A stretch of DNA of 64,000 nt from JBEKUY01 sp049514555. GTDB taxonomy: Bacteria > Acidobacteriota > Terriglobia > Acidiferrales > UBA7541. The DNA lies in assembly GCA_049514555.1 (NCBI GenBank), contig JBEKUY010000001.1:434001-498000 (forward strand), read 5' to 3'. Made by a program: the position numbers and the translations under genes. Under the pieces are notes generated by a model. It saw only the letters and a list, made by a program, of their open reading frames with translations. It searched no databases and was not told the DNA's origin. Below are positions 51,597 through 60,441 of the stretch, piece after piece; the stretch's first letter is position 1; each line of letters starts with the position of its first letter.

Positions 51597-52784
51597 GTGC
51601 GATTCATCCTTCGGGTTTCGGCCTTTGTTGTCACCCCGCTGTTGACTCTAGCTCTGTTGGTTCTGCCGCTCGCCGCCCAAGAACATAAGCAAGATCGCCC
51701 TCAGGCCAAGCCGATGCCAAGCGCCACTTCAAATGCGCAAGGCAATACTGCTGGCGCGCACGCCAACAGTGGTGCCAAACCTAGCGTCCGACCCAACCAG
51801 GGCATCATCGACATCGACATCTACGCGCCCAAACCAAAGGCGCCAGGAGCAGGCAACCAAGTCACGGGCAACACCGTATCCAACGCCAACGTTGGCAATA
51901 CTGGAAGGCAAGGCCAACTCAACGCTGCTCGGCCGCCAGCCAACCGGAACGCCAAAGGTATCATCGACGTTGATACCAACTCCCCCAAACCAAGGACGTC
52001 AGGAGTCGGAGTGGGAACAGGTAACCAAGTCACGGGCAACACCGTATCCAACGCCAACGTTGGCAATACTGGAAGGCAAGCCCAACTCAACGCTGCTCGG
52101 CCGCCAGCCAACAGCAGTGCCAAACCCAACGCCCAATCTAACAAGGGCATCATCGACATCGACTTCAACGCCCCCAAACCAAAGGCACCAGGAGCAGGCA
52201 ACCAAGTCACGGGCAATGCCGTATCCAACGCCAACATTGGCAATACTGGAAGGCAAGCCCAACTCAACGCTGCTCGGCCGCCAGCCAACAGTAGTGCCAA
52301 ACCCAACGCCCAACCTAACAAGGGCATCATCGACATCGACTTCAACGCCCCCAAACCAAAGGCACCAGGAGCAGGTAACCAAGTCACGGGCAACACTGTA
52401 TCCAACGCCAACGTTGGCACCAACGCCCCCAAAGCAAGAACACCAGGAGTCGGAGTAGGAACAAGTAACCAAGTCACGGGAAATGCCGTATCCAACGCCA
52501 ACATTGGCACCAACGCCCCCAAACCAAGAACACCGGGAGTGGGAATGGGAGCAGGCAACCAGGTCACTGGCAACACCGTATCCAACGCCAGCGTTGGCGA
52601 TAGCGGAAGGCAGACCAGAAGCATCGCGCGTGGATCGAACCAGACCAACGCTCAAGTCAAAGGAACTGCTGCGGGGACACAGACCAAAGGCAACGCCAAG
52701 CCCATCACTGGCGATGCGGGAAAGCAAGCCGCGGGCACCGCTGCTCACACGCAGCCCAAGAGCACTACTGCCGCGCCCAAGTAG
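51597..52784 (+). CDS. Secreted repeat protein, Gly/Asn/Pro-rich
   Basis: This 395-residue exported protein has a signal peptide (about 1-27, LLVLPLAAQE) and an otherwise low-complexity mature part. The core unit NQVTGN(T/A)VSNANVG occurs six times, near residues 86, 142, 201, 260, 290 and 320. Three or four units also carry KGIID(I/V)D followed by PKP(K/R) and one or two GNTGRQ-QLNAARPPAN stretches. The repeats end in a Thr/Lys/Gly tail. GTG 51597 has GAGGAGGT nine bases upstream. No family is recognised; an extended or beta-solenoid surface protein is possible but not shown. Confidence 0.75.
   Translation: MRFILRVSAFVVTPLLTLALLVLPLAAQEHKQDRPQAKPMPSATSNAQGNTAGAHANSGAKPSVRPNQGIIDIDIYAPKPKAPGAGNQVTGNTVSNANVGNTGRQGQLNAARPPANRNAKGIIDVDTNSPKPRTSGVGVGTGNQVTGNTVSNANVGNTGRQAQLNAARPPANSSAKPNAQSNKGIIDIDFNAPKPKAPGAGNQVTGNAVSNANIGNTGRQAQLNAARPPANSSAKPNAQPNKGIIDIDFNAPKPKAPGAGNQVTGNTVSNANVGTNAPKARTPGVGVGTSNQVTGNAVSNANIGTNAPKPRTPGVGMGAGNQVTGNTVSNASVGDSGRQTRSIARGSNQTNAQVKGTAAGTQTKGNAKPITGDAGKQAAGTAAHTQPKSTTAAPK
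51852..52600 (+). repeat. In-frame tandem repeats of 168-177 and 90 bases
   Basis: The string GGCAACCAAGTCACGGGCAA (or close variants) starts at 51852, 52020, 52197, 52374, 52464 and 52554. Spacings are 168, 177, 177, 90 and 90 bases, all multiples of three. The two 177-base copies are nearly identical, and the last copies are a shortened unit lacking the GIIDID segment. Confidence 0.85.
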
Positions 52785-52890
52785 GAACTTGGCGGGCCCC
52801 CATACGAGAACCGCTGGAACATGACCCGAACCGCCGCCGCTCTGGGCGAGCCGGCGGCCATCCGGCGATATCCAGAAAGGGGACCTTCTC

Positions 52891-53886
52891 ATGGCTCCGA
52901 CACTGAGCTTCTGGAAACATGCCGCAGTGGTATTCCTGGCCGTTCTTCTCCCCGGGAGTTGCGCGCTACTCTACGGGAACGACGCTCTGGCAGAGTTTGC
53001 GGCTGGCGGGATTCAGCTGCGCCACGAAACTCGGATTTCTATGGAAGAAGAGCGGTTGGCCATCAGTCTAGGAGGGGTAACCGTCGAATACAAGTTCCTC
53101 AATTCGGCCGGTCAGGACATCACCACAGAAGTAGCTTTCCCCATCCCGCCTTACGCATACGATCCCAGCGCTCTGCAGCCCCGGTACCCGTATTTTACGG
53201 ATTTCCGTGTTTGGGCCGACGGTCAAGAGGTCAAGTATCAGACCGAAGTTCGAGCCAAACTCGGGGACGCCGACTTTACCGACCTGCTGCGTGGGTTAGG
53301 CATTGACATTGAAACCTTTGGTCACTCCGTTCCCGACGTAGACAGCTCCCAAATTCGGATCCTTCCGAAATCCGCAAAAGAGAAGTTGGTTCGTCTCGGC
53401 TTGATCGACGCGGCTGAATCGCCGAGGTGGTCGGTTCATAAGATCTATTTTTGGAGACAGCGATTCCCAGCGCACAAGATCCTCAACGTCCGACATGAGT
53501 ACGGACCAATCGTCGGTTATTATCAAATTCCGCCTGGCCCTTCGGAACTCGAAGAATTTGTCAAAGAAAGCTGCCTTCCCCCTTCGCTCGAGACAAAATT
53601 GAGCGCTACGGCTAACAGAATGTTCAAAGAGGGTAGCATTCACGCGCTGGGACAGGAACAGGTGGTCAAGTACATTCTTACGACCGCAAACACCTGGAGG
53701 ACTCCCATCAAGGACTTTCAACTCGTTGTGGAGAGGCCTGAAACGACTGCCCCGGAAAAGACCTTCGTGAGTTTTTGTTGGGATGGTGAAGTGCAACGTC
53801 TGGACAAGGACCATTTCATCGCAAGAAGAGCTGATTTCGTTCCCGCTCGTGAGCTGGTCGTGTACTACCTGCAAGGGGATTTCTAA
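52891..53886 (+). CDS. DUF4424-family secreted protein
   Basis: This 331-residue protein has a signal peptide (about 1-28; LPGSC at 21-25 is a possible lipobox) and the DUF4424 features NDALAEFAAGGIQLRHETRI, SMEEERLAISLGGVTVEYKF and TTEVAFPIPPYAYD. Mature parts include a beta-rich N-terminal half and the later NTWRTPIKDFQLVVERP segment. The family's function is unknown. ATG 52891 with AAAGGGGA upstream is the chosen start. It lies 106 bases after the repeat-protein gene. Confidence 0.82.
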   Translation: MAPTLSFWKHAAVVFLAVLLPGSCALLYGNDALAEFAAGGIQLRHETRISMEEERLAISLGGVTVEYKFLNSAGQDITTEVAFPIPPYAYDPSALQPRYPYFTDFRVWADGQEVKYQTEVRAKLGDADFTDLLRGLGIDIETFGHSVPDVDSSQIRILPKSAKEKLVRLGLIDAAESPRWSVHKIYFWRQRFPAHKILNVRHEYGPIVGYYQIPPGPSELEEFVKESCLPPSLETKLSATANRMFKEGSIHALGQEQVVKYILTTANTWRTPIKDFQLVVERPETTAPEKTFVSFCWDGEVQRLDKDHFIARRADFVPARELVVYYLQGDF

Positions 53887-54041
53887 GAGTGAGGGATCAG
53901 CGCGAGGGGGACCACGCCCACCGTGTCCTTCGGCGTCGCCATGACTGAGCTAGGCCGCGGGACGCACAAGATCGGTCCGGGACCTGGTCCGGAATGCCCG
54001 CGAAGCGGCAATGAAAAAGCAGAGAAACGGGGACGGCTGCC

Positions 54042-55694
54042 TTACTTTGTCGCCGGCGGCACGCGTGTGATCTGCCAGGTGAACGTGTATTCTTGTGTCT
54101 CACCGGGTATGGTTTCCGGGAACTTGACCGTACTTCCGCCCGAGAGCTGATGGACCCCATCGCCGCCCGTGACCTTGGTGCCCTCGGGCATCCCGCCAGA
54201 TTGAATCGCCTCGGCGACCGAGGCGGTAAGATGGTTGGTGACCTCTACCAGGCCCACCCCTGGCGGCTGGAATTCGTCACTGGATATGTGTCGAGACCGG
54301 GTGTAACAAGCACAACTAGTTTTATAGCCCTGGTCGCCAAAAACGGAGTCCGTCGTGATGTGGAGCTGCCCACTGAGGGCGAGCGCGTGAAAATAGAGCA
54401 CAACGTTCTTTGCCTTTCCTGTGCGCTTATCGAGGAAGATCGTTAACCCCTCCGGTCCCAGGTCAGACTTGCTCACTTTGTACGACCCAGTCTCGACTTT
54501 GACCGTCCGTTCCTTTAGCCCCTGGAAATATGATTTGTCTCGCCACTCGTCCTCCTTCTTATCGTTGTCATTCGCGGAAGCGTCCAAGATGTCCCATGAT
54601 TTCACGGCATAGCGCTCTTCCATCTCGTCCTTATCCCGGGGCACGTATAACCTCTCAAATGCAAAAGAAGCCTGGATGGTCGCATTAACCTGCGACGTGC
54701 CCTCCTCGCTAGAAGAATGACTCGGGCTATTCGATGTTCTGTGAGTGGTAACTATTCTTCGGATCGTGATCGTGCCTTGCGTTTTCGCTTTACCGATCTC
54801 GATCTTTTCCTCGGCGATCTTGTCCTTCATGGTTGTCTTGGCCATGGGCACGGTAGCGTCCGGCAGGATGTCGCAAGCGCTGTAAACCCTGATGGTGTCC
54901 TCGTTGACCGAGCCGGAGGTCGGCGCCTTGTAGGTAAATTTGACCTCGCCGTTTCCAACCTTGAACGCTTTCAAGTCCTGGTCCACCAGGAGTGGTTGAC
55001 CGCCGATGATCTTGCCCTCCACGGCATGCACGATGATGCGGTTGAACTCACGTGAGCGCTGCCCCTTGGCGTGCTCGATCCCATTGATGACTACTTCAAT
55101 TTCTTCGCCGGGAGCGACCGTCTTCTTGCTTGGTTTGACAAGGCACTGCGTAGGGCGCTTCTCGAAATTTTCGAGGACTGTCTCCTCCAGAGGCCGATAC
55201 GGCTCGAGAACCGCGTGCGGGTTAAGGAACATCCTGTTCATGTGATAGTGCCTAAAATGCTGGGTCGGTCTGTCACCCTCGGTCACCCAGGTGATGACCT
55301 TTTCTTCCGGTGGTCCGACGAAGTACATGTCAATGGTGAGTCTGGACTTGACAGTACCCCCCAGATTCTCGGCGTAGTTGACATCGAAGTAGTATTCGGG
55401 CGGTCGCTTTCCAGCTCCAAAATTGGGCGCAATCTGCTTTGGGACGTAATTTCCTTCCACCATGAAATGGAAGCAGTTGCTAATCAATGTCTGCCACATC
55501 AGGTACTTTACCGAAGTCCTGAAGTTCGGATCGGCCGCGTTCGTGGTCACCTGGTTCAAGTACGCTGTTCTCGCGCAATCCTTGCATCCGCCCTGTGGGC
55601 GCACCGGTAGCGGCGCCAGTGATACCAGCACCAGCAACACTACGACCATGAGGCTCCACGAGATGTACGACGATTCCTTGTGATGGGCTTTCAT
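54042..55694 (-). CDS. Large secreted protein of unknown function
   Basis: This 550-residue protein has a long hydrophobic N-terminal segment (WSLMVVVLLVLVSLAPLPV) and a cysteine pair right after it (GGCKDC). Further parts have immunoglobulin-like beta character (VKPSKKTVAPGEEIEVVING, VKFTYKAPTSGSVNEDTIRV). There is an acidic Ser-rich section (NSPSHSSSEEGTSQVN) and a C-terminal beta region ending TQEYTFTWQITRVPPATK. No family is recognised. The gene is convergent with DUF4424 and follows a 239-base region containing three 12-base tandem repeats. GAGGGTGA near the ATG is a plausible ribosome-binding site. Confidence 0.78.
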   Translation of the reverse strand: MKAHHKESSYISWSLMVVVLLVLVSLAPLPVRPQGGCKDCARTAYLNQVTTNAADPNFRTSVKYLMWQTLISNCFHFMVEGNYVPKQIAPNFGAGKRPPEYYFDVNYAENLGGTVKSRLTIDMYFVGPPEEKVITWVTEGDRPTQHFRHYHMNRMFLNPHAVLEPYRPLEETVLENFEKRPTQCLVKPSKKTVAPGEEIEVVINGIEHAKGQRSREFNRIIVHAVEGKIIGGQPLLVDQDLKAFKVGNGEVKFTYKAPTSGSVNEDTIRVYSACDILPDATVPMAKTTMKDKIAEEKIEIGKAKTQGTITIRRIVTTHRTSNSPSHSSSEEGTSQVNATIQASFAFERLYVPRDKDEMEERYAVKSWDILDASANDNDKKEDEWRDKSYFQGLKERTVKVETGSYKVSKSDLGPEGLTIFLDKRTGKAKNVVLYFHALALSGQLHITTDSVFGDQGYKTSCACYTRSRHISSDEFQPPGVGLVEVTNHLTASVAEAIQSGGMPEGTKVTGGDGVHQLSGGSTVKFPETIPGETQEYTFTWQITRVPPATK

Positions 55695-55800
55695 CTCACC
55701 CTCCTCGACCGCGCAGGGTCTCTTTCCCCGTGTCCTTTCCTGTCACACCTCAGCGCTCTTCGATTGGACCCAGGTTACCGTCGCCAAAGTCGGCCAAGCT

Positions 55801-55836
55801 GCAAATCTCAGCGCGAGTCTCAGTGCAAATCTCACG
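55801..55836. repeat. Three tandem 12-base repeats upstream of 54042-55694
   Basis: Units GCAAATCTCAGC, GCGAGTCTCAGT and GCAAATCTCACG at 55801, 55813 and 55825 share GC(A/G)A(A/G)TCTCA. They lie about 107 bases upstream of the minus-strand start at 55694. The 12-base period is near one helical turn, which would suit a repeated protein-binding site. Confidence 0.5.
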
Positions 55837-55933
55837 GCATTCCTCCCCGGAAGGCCCAAGCACTGCGCGAGTCCTTCAGGAAATCGCGTCCTTTATCAAC
55901 AAGAACAAACTTCTTTGAACGCCAGGGATTCCG

Positions 55934-56605
55934 CTATTGCTTGGCACCCGCCTCTGTGAGCAGTTTTACGATTTCGGTTCTCTCCATATCGCGTGCAAGG
56001 GCCAGGGCAGTTGCACCGTCGCTGTTCCGTGCACGGATGTCTGCGCCCTTGGCGAGCAGCAGCTTGACAATTTCCGGTTCTCCCGCGAGCACTGCCTCCA
56101 TCAAAGCCGTGCTGCCTTGGGGATCTTTGGCGTTCACTGCGGCGCCCCTGGCAAGCAGGGTCCGAACGGATTCAGCCTTGCCCTGAGATGCCGCCACCAT
56201 CAGGGGTGTCTTGCCCTGCATGTCTGGGGCGTTCAGATCAGCGCCCTTGTCCGCCAGCATCACAACGATCTCGACAAAGCCCCTTCGGGCAGCCAAGTAG
56301 AGGGCAGTTTGTCCGACTTCGTTCTTGGCGCTCAGGCTGGCGCCTTTGGCCAGCAACGCTTTTGCGACGTCACTGTTGCCACCAACTGCTGCAGTGATCA
56401 TCAGCGGAGTGTTGCCGTGGCCATCCTTGCTGTTGACGTCAGCACCTTTGGCCAGCGCGCTCCGCACGTCGGCGAGGTCGCCCTCCTCCGCGGCACGAAG
56501 CAAATCTTCGTTAACGTTCCCGGCACACACGGACCGAGGGCCATTTACGAGAAACAACGCAACCAATGTAGAAACCAGGATGAGTGGGGAAACCCAGCGA
56601 CGCAT
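55934..56605 (-). CDS. Exported ankyrin-repeat protein
   Basis: This 223-residue protein has a signal peptide (about 1-28, ILVSTLVALFLVNGPRSVCA) followed by six ankyrin units covering the rest. Typical lines are GKTPLMVAASQGKAESVRTL and GSTALMEAVLAGEPEIVKLL with AKGAD(I/V)N-type turns. It is a predicted periplasmic protein-binding scaffold with no enzymatic domain. AGGAGGA lies a few bases before the ATG. Confidence 0.87.
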   Translation of the reverse strand: MRRWVSPLILVSTLVALFLVNGPRSVCAGNVNEDLLRAAEEGDLADVRSALAKGADVNSKDGHGNTPLMITAAVGGNSDVAKALLAKGASLSAKNEVGQTALYLAARRGFVEIVVMLADKGADLNAPDMQGKTPLMVAASQGKAESVRTLLARGAAVNAKDPQGSTALMEAVLAGEPEIVKLLLAKGADIRARNSDGATALALARDMERTEIVKLLTEAGAKQ

Positions 56606-56976
56606 GAGTCCTCCTCGCAGGAGCAGAATGACAAGCTCCGGCAGTCACTCGGGCCTTTTATTACGCCGACAATGTGGCGGTATGAGTCAGGATCTTCTAC
56701 GTGGCTTCGGGAACGGCAGGCATTGTATACCCTCCTTGCCAGCCCGTGATACAGGCTCCGCAGAAAATCCTCTGTGAAATCCCGGCGGGGGCCGGTCTAA
56801 CAACCAGCCCCGCTCGCAAGGCGCCCGCCCGTCGAGGAGGGCACGGATTTAGTGGCACCAGAAGACGCAATGGTCCCATAATGGGGCGCTCAAATCCGGG
56901 AACGGGGGCGTTGTCAAACGCCCTTCGCGCGAATGTGGGACGTGAGCGGGGCGCAGCCGCTCCGAGGAGGGTTCTC
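56606..56976. other. Divergent intergenic region, ankyrin gene / OmpA gene
   Basis: These 371 bases separate the ankyrin gene (minus) from the OmpA gene (plus). The OmpA frame is open back to 56701, but the translation lacks protein character before the GAGGAGG site at 56963. A CATAAT at 56875 could be a -10, without a clear -35. No repeat or other gene was seen. Confidence 0.4.
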
Positions 56977-57819
56977 ATGAGAAGAAGCGCTGTGATTGCC
57001 GGGCTCGGGTTACTGTCATTCCTCTTGGTCGGGATAGCGTCGGCGCAGGAACCAGACGTAGAAGGCAGCAAGGATCATCCGCTACTCTCGCGGATGCCCA
57101 ACTTCTACATTCATGACTACGAGGAAAAGGAATTCGCCCAGTACGAATTCCAGGCCAGTGCCAACGCGACCGCGGTCGTCGAGGGCCACTACTACGCACT
57201 CCGGTATGACCTGCAGGAGGGCTCCAAGGTTCCAAGCCAGTTGCAGATCATCCGGAACTACGAGAACGCCATCAAGAAAATCGGTGGCACCGTGCTGTGG
57301 GACAATGGCGACAACAAGGCCACCCTAAAGTTGGTTCGGCAAGGCAAAGAGATCTGGACGAACGTCGTAGCCACCTATGGAGGAACGCCTTCCTACTATT
57401 TGACCATTGTGGAAAAGGACACGATGAAACAGGAGGTGACGGCTGACGCCGATGCCTGGTTGAGTGATATTCAGACTACCGGGCACGCTGCTGTGTACGG
57501 GATTTACTTCGACACGGACAAGGCCGATATCAAGCCTGAATCCGAACCGACGCTAGAAGAGATCGCCAAGTTGTTGCGCAAGGATGAAAGTCTCAAGCTC
57601 TACTTGGTAGGTCACACGGATAGCACCGGGGAATTTGCCCATAACATGAAGCTCTCCGAAGCGAGAGCAAATGCGGTCATGAATGCGCTGGTGAGCAAGC
57701 ATGCCATCCCGGCGGCTCGACTGAGAGCGTATGGCGTGGGTCCGCTGGCGCCGGTGGCCTCGAACCGAAGCGAAGAGGGACGAGCTAAGAATCGTCGTGT
57801 CGAACTGGTTGAGCGGTAA
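56977..57819 (+). CDS. OmpA-family outer-membrane/peptidoglycan-binding protein
   Basis: This 280-residue protein has a signal peptide (RSAVIAGLGLLSFLLVGIAS then A) and an N-terminal beta region (about 30-160, QFEFQ... VEGHYYALRYDL type). Residues about 168-280 form an OmpA C-terminal domain: GIYFDTDKADIKPESEPTLE, LYLVGHTDSTGEFAHNMKLS and SEEGRAKNRRVELVER, which binds peptidoglycan through the Asp and Arg of this motif. ATG 56977 with GAGGAGG seven bases upstream is clearly the start; the longer frame to 56701 is not used. Confidence 0.9.
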   Translation: MRRSAVIAGLGLLSFLLVGIASAQEPDVEGSKDHPLLSRMPNFYIHDYEEKEFAQYEFQASANATAVVEGHYYALRYDLQEGSKVPSQLQIIRNYENAIKKIGGTVLWDNGDNKATLKLVRQGKEIWTNVVATYGGTPSYYLTIVEKDTMKQEVTADADAWLSDIQTTGHAAVYGIYFDTDKADIKPESEPTLEEIAKLLRKDESLKLYLVGHTDSTGEFAHNMKLSEARANAVMNALVSKHAIPAARLRAYGVGPLAPVASNRSEEGRAKNRRVELVER

Positions 57820-57900
57820 GAGCCCAGGACGCAAGAGTGCCGGCATCCGGACGCACTCATCACAGAAGTACGTGACGCTCGCTTGTAATCGCGAGGCGTG

Positions 57901-58150
57901 CTATTGCCCGCCGAGTTCGACACGGCGGTTGAGTGCCCACCCGCTGCGGTAGCGTTGCCGGGCACAAGCTGCGACCTGCCGAATCGCTTGTCGGTGAGAC
58001 GCGGCGCGCCGATGCCCGGCGTGACTAGCCTTGACACCACAGTTTCGGCACGCTGCTGCGATACCTTGAGGTTGTAGGCGTCAGTGTTAATCGAATTGGT
58101 GTGGCCGGCGATCAGTAGGCTCGGCGACGCATGCGTCTGCCGCACGGCAA
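57901..58150 (-). pseudogene. Truncated, frameshifted OmpA-domain remnant
   Basis: Minus-strand codons from about 58150 read RQTHASPSLLIAGHTNS, then AYNLKVSQQRAETVVSRLV and LVPGNATAAG, the core of an OmpA C-terminal domain. Near 57938 the frame breaks. One frame over, ALNRRVELGGQ and a TAG at 57903-57901 give the family's normal ending, consistent with loss of one base. The N-terminal half of the domain and a start are missing. The remnant is antisense to, and distinct in sequence from, the intact OmpA gene 80 bases away. The rest of 57820-58199 holds no gene. Confidence 0.8.
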
Positions 58151-58187
58151 TGCGACCACCCCCACCGACTGCATACAGAAAATGTGG

Positions 58188-58193
58188 GATAAT
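58188..58193 (+). promoter_or_regulatory. -10 element just before purS
   Basis: GATAAT (58188-58193), five of six consensus bases, lies seven bases before the purS ATG at 58200. Transcription from it would start at or next to the ATG, giving a leaderless mRNA. No clear -35 or ribosome-binding site is present. Confidence 0.35.
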
Positions 58194-58199
58194 ACCGCC

Positions 58200-58442
58200 A
58201 TGAAAGCTCACATCTGGGTGATGCCAAAAAAGACCGTTCTTGATCCTCAGGGAAAGACGATTCACCAGGCCCTTGCCTCCATGGGTTTCAAGGACGTAAA
58301 GGATGTCCGTCAGGGCAAGTTCTTCGTTCTCGAACTCAACGGTATGTCCCGGGAAGCGGCGCAGCGCGACGTGGAACGGATTTCCCGGGAAATCCTCACG
58401 AACGCGGTCATCGAGGAATTCCGCTTCGAGCTGGTTGATTGA
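58200..58442 (+). CDS. purS: Phosphoribosylformylglycinamidine synthase subunit PurS
   Basis: This 80-residue PurS begins MKAHIWVMPKKTVLDPQGKT, continues with GFKDVKDVRQGKFFVLEL and ends with VIEEFRFELVD. PurS bridges PurL and PurQ in the FGAM synthase complex of purine synthesis. ATG 58200 is chosen since the frame upstream to 58131 overlaps the OmpA remnant region. purQ and purL are not nearby, unlike many purSQL operons. Confidence 0.93.
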   Translation: MKAHIWVMPKKTVLDPQGKTIHQALASMGFKDVKDVRQGKFFVLELNGMSREAAQRDVERISREILTNAVIEEFRFELVD

Positions 58443-58570
58443 CCGCGATGCTTGCTGCAGTTCCCTTTCGCTGGCCCGCCGGCCCGTCCCATGCATCTGG
58501 AGCAACTGCGCCGCGGTTCAGCGCGCGCGTGTGGTAGTCTGAATTCATCACTTCGAGGGAGCCCTCAACC

Positions 58571-60433
58571 ATGTGTGGCATTGTTGGCTACATCGGCCCT
58601 AAGAAAGTCGTCCCGCTGATCCTGGACGGTCTGCGCCGCCTCGAATATCGCGGATACGATTCCGCGGGCATCGCCGTCGTTCAAGAGAACGGCAAGCTGG
58701 AGATCCGCCGCGCCTCGGGCAAGCTTGGCAGCCTCGAACAGAGCATCCTGAAGTCGCCCCTCGACGGCGTCTACGGCATCGGGCACACGCGCTGGGCCAC
58801 GCATGGCCGGCCGACCGAAGAGAACGCGCATCCCCACCGCGACTGCACCGGACACATCGTCGTCGTTCACAACGGCATCATCGAAAACTACCTCGAGTTG
58901 AAGCACCAGCTCCAGCAGGAGGGGCACAAATTCGCCACCGAAACCGACACGGAGGTCGTCGCCCATCTCATTGAAAAATATATGGACGGCGGCCCGCTCG
59001 AGGAAGCCGTGCGCAAGGCCTTGCGGCAGATCCGGGGCGTCTATTCCCTGGCCATTTTGTCCTCGAAAGATCCGAACAAGATCGTCGCGGCGCGCATGGG
59101 CCCGCCCTCCGTGGTTGGAATCGGTGACGGCGAGTATTTCGTCGCCAGCGACATCCCCGCCCTGCTCCAGCACACTCGCAATATCTTCTTTCTGTCGGAC
59201 GGTGACATCGCCGTGCTGACCCCCGATGGCGTGCGCGTCATGGACCACGAGGGCCGCCGCGTCGAACCTCACATCCAGCGCGTCACCTGGGACCCCATCA
59301 TGGCCGAAAAGGGCGGCTACAAGCATTTCATGCAGAAGGAAATTTTCGAGCAGCCTCGCGCCGTCCGCGATACCCTCCTCGGCCGCATGTCCCTCGATAC
59401 CGGCAAGGTCTTTCTGGACGAGATGCAGATCACCGAGCGCCAGTTCAAGGAATTCGACAAGGTGAGGATCGTCGCCTGCGGCACGAGCTGGCACGCCGGG
59501 CTGGCGGGCAAATTCATGATCGAGAAGCTCGCCCGGATTCCCGTGGAAGTGGACTACGGCAGCGAATTTCGTTACCGCGATCCCATCCTCGACGCTAAGA
59601 CCCTCACGGTCTGCATCAGCCAGTCCGGAGAAACCGCCGACACCCTCGCGGGCCAGCGCGAAGCCAAGCGCAAGGGTTCGCCCACTCTCGCCATCTGCAA
59701 CGTGATGGGAGCGATGCTCACTCGCGAAGCTGCCGGCACCGTCCTCACCCACGCCGGCCCCGAAATCGGCGTGGCCTCCACAAAAGCGTTTAGCGCGCAA
59801 CTCGCGGCTCTTCTCCTGCTGGCCATTCATCTCGGCCAGTTGCGCGGGCTTGTCGCCGCCGATTCTGCCAATTCCCTGCTGCACGAATTCACCGGCATCT
59901 CCCACAAGATGGAAACGGTCCTCCAGGCCGATCAAGCCGGCGTCTATGAAAATCTTGCCCGCCAGTTCTTCCGCTACACCGATTTTCTCTATCTGGGCCG
60001 CGGCATTCACTACCCCATCGCGCTCGAAGGCGCGCTCAAGCTCAAAGAGATTTCTTACATCCACGCCGAGGGTTATCCCGCCGGTGAGATGAAGCACGGC
60101 CCCAATGCCCTGATCAGCGAGAAGCTTCCCGTGGTCGTCCTGGCCACCCGGGATGAGAATGATCCGGAGTCGATGACCCGCTACGAGAAGAGCGTCTCTA
60201 ACATTCAAGAAGTGAAGGCGCGCGACGGCATCGTCATTGCCGTAACCACTGCCGGCGACCAGTTGGCTCGCGCCGTGTCCGACCACCTCATCGAACTTCC
60301 GCCGGCTCCCGAGCTGCTCGCTCCTCTGCTCGAGATTTTGCCGCTGCAGTTGCTGGCCTATCACATTGCCGTCCGCCGCGGCTGCGACGTGGACCAGCCG
60401 CGCAATCTCGCCAAGTCCGTCACCGTCGAGTGA
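58571..60433 (+). CDS. glmS: Glutamine-fructose-6-phosphate aminotransferase
   Basis: This 620-residue enzyme makes glucosamine-6-phosphate from fructose-6-phosphate and glutamine, the first step to UDP-GlcNAc. The N-terminal glutaminase starts MCGIVGYIGPKKV with Cys2 as nucleophile, with HTRWATHGRPTEENAHPH and VVHNGIIENYLELK. Two SIS domains follow (VACGTSWHAGLAGKFMIEKL, CISQSGETADTLAGQ, GRGIHYPIALEGALKLKEIS) and the end is NLAKSVTVE. GAGGGAG lies nine bases upstream. No glmS ribozyme was recognised in the 128 bases before it. Confidence 0.97.
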   Translation: MCGIVGYIGPKKVVPLILDGLRRLEYRGYDSAGIAVVQENGKLEIRRASGKLGSLEQSILKSPLDGVYGIGHTRWATHGRPTEENAHPHRDCTGHIVVVHNGIIENYLELKHQLQQEGHKFATETDTEVVAHLIEKYMDGGPLEEAVRKALRQIRGVYSLAILSSKDPNKIVAARMGPPSVVGIGDGEYFVASDIPALLQHTRNIFFLSDGDIAVLTPDGVRVMDHEGRRVEPHIQRVTWDPIMAEKGGYKHFMQKEIFEQPRAVRDTLLGRMSLDTGKVFLDEMQITERQFKEFDKVRIVACGTSWHAGLAGKFMIEKLARIPVEVDYGSEFRYRDPILDAKTLTVCISQSGETADTLAGQREAKRKGSPTLAICNVMGAMLTREAAGTVLTHAGPEIGVASTKAFSAQLAALLLLAIHLGQLRGLVAADSANSLLHEFTGISHKMETVLQADQAGVYENLARQFFRYTDFLYLGRGIHYPIALEGALKLKEISYIHAEGYPAGEMKHGPNALISEKLPVVVLATRDENDPESMTRYEKSVSNIQEVKARDGIVIAVTTAGDQLARAVSDHLIELPPAPELLAPLLEILPLQLLAYHIAVRRGCDVDQPRNLAKSVTVE

Positions 60434-60441
60434 CCGGTAGC

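Noticed and set aside
51733..52892. Long open frames on both strands across the repeat gene (241 codons plus strand, 275 and 297 codons minus strand)
   Set aside because: They arise because the repeat unit lacks stops in several frames; only the 51597 frame has a signal peptide and a strong ribosome-binding site.
57612..58505. 297-codon minus-strand ORF as an intact OmpA gene
   Set aside because: Only its middle part is OmpA-like. The ends are antisense to purS and to the intact OmpA gene, and the natural C-terminus lies in another frame, so it is treated as a remnant.
58443..58570. glmS ribozyme or riboswitch before glmS
   Set aside because: No recognisable conserved core; the 128-base region shows only a ribosome-binding site and weak promoter-like bases.
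58565..60364. 599-codon minus-strand frame opposite glmS
   Set aside because: glmS is unambiguous on the plus strand; the reverse frame is a GC-rich shadow.
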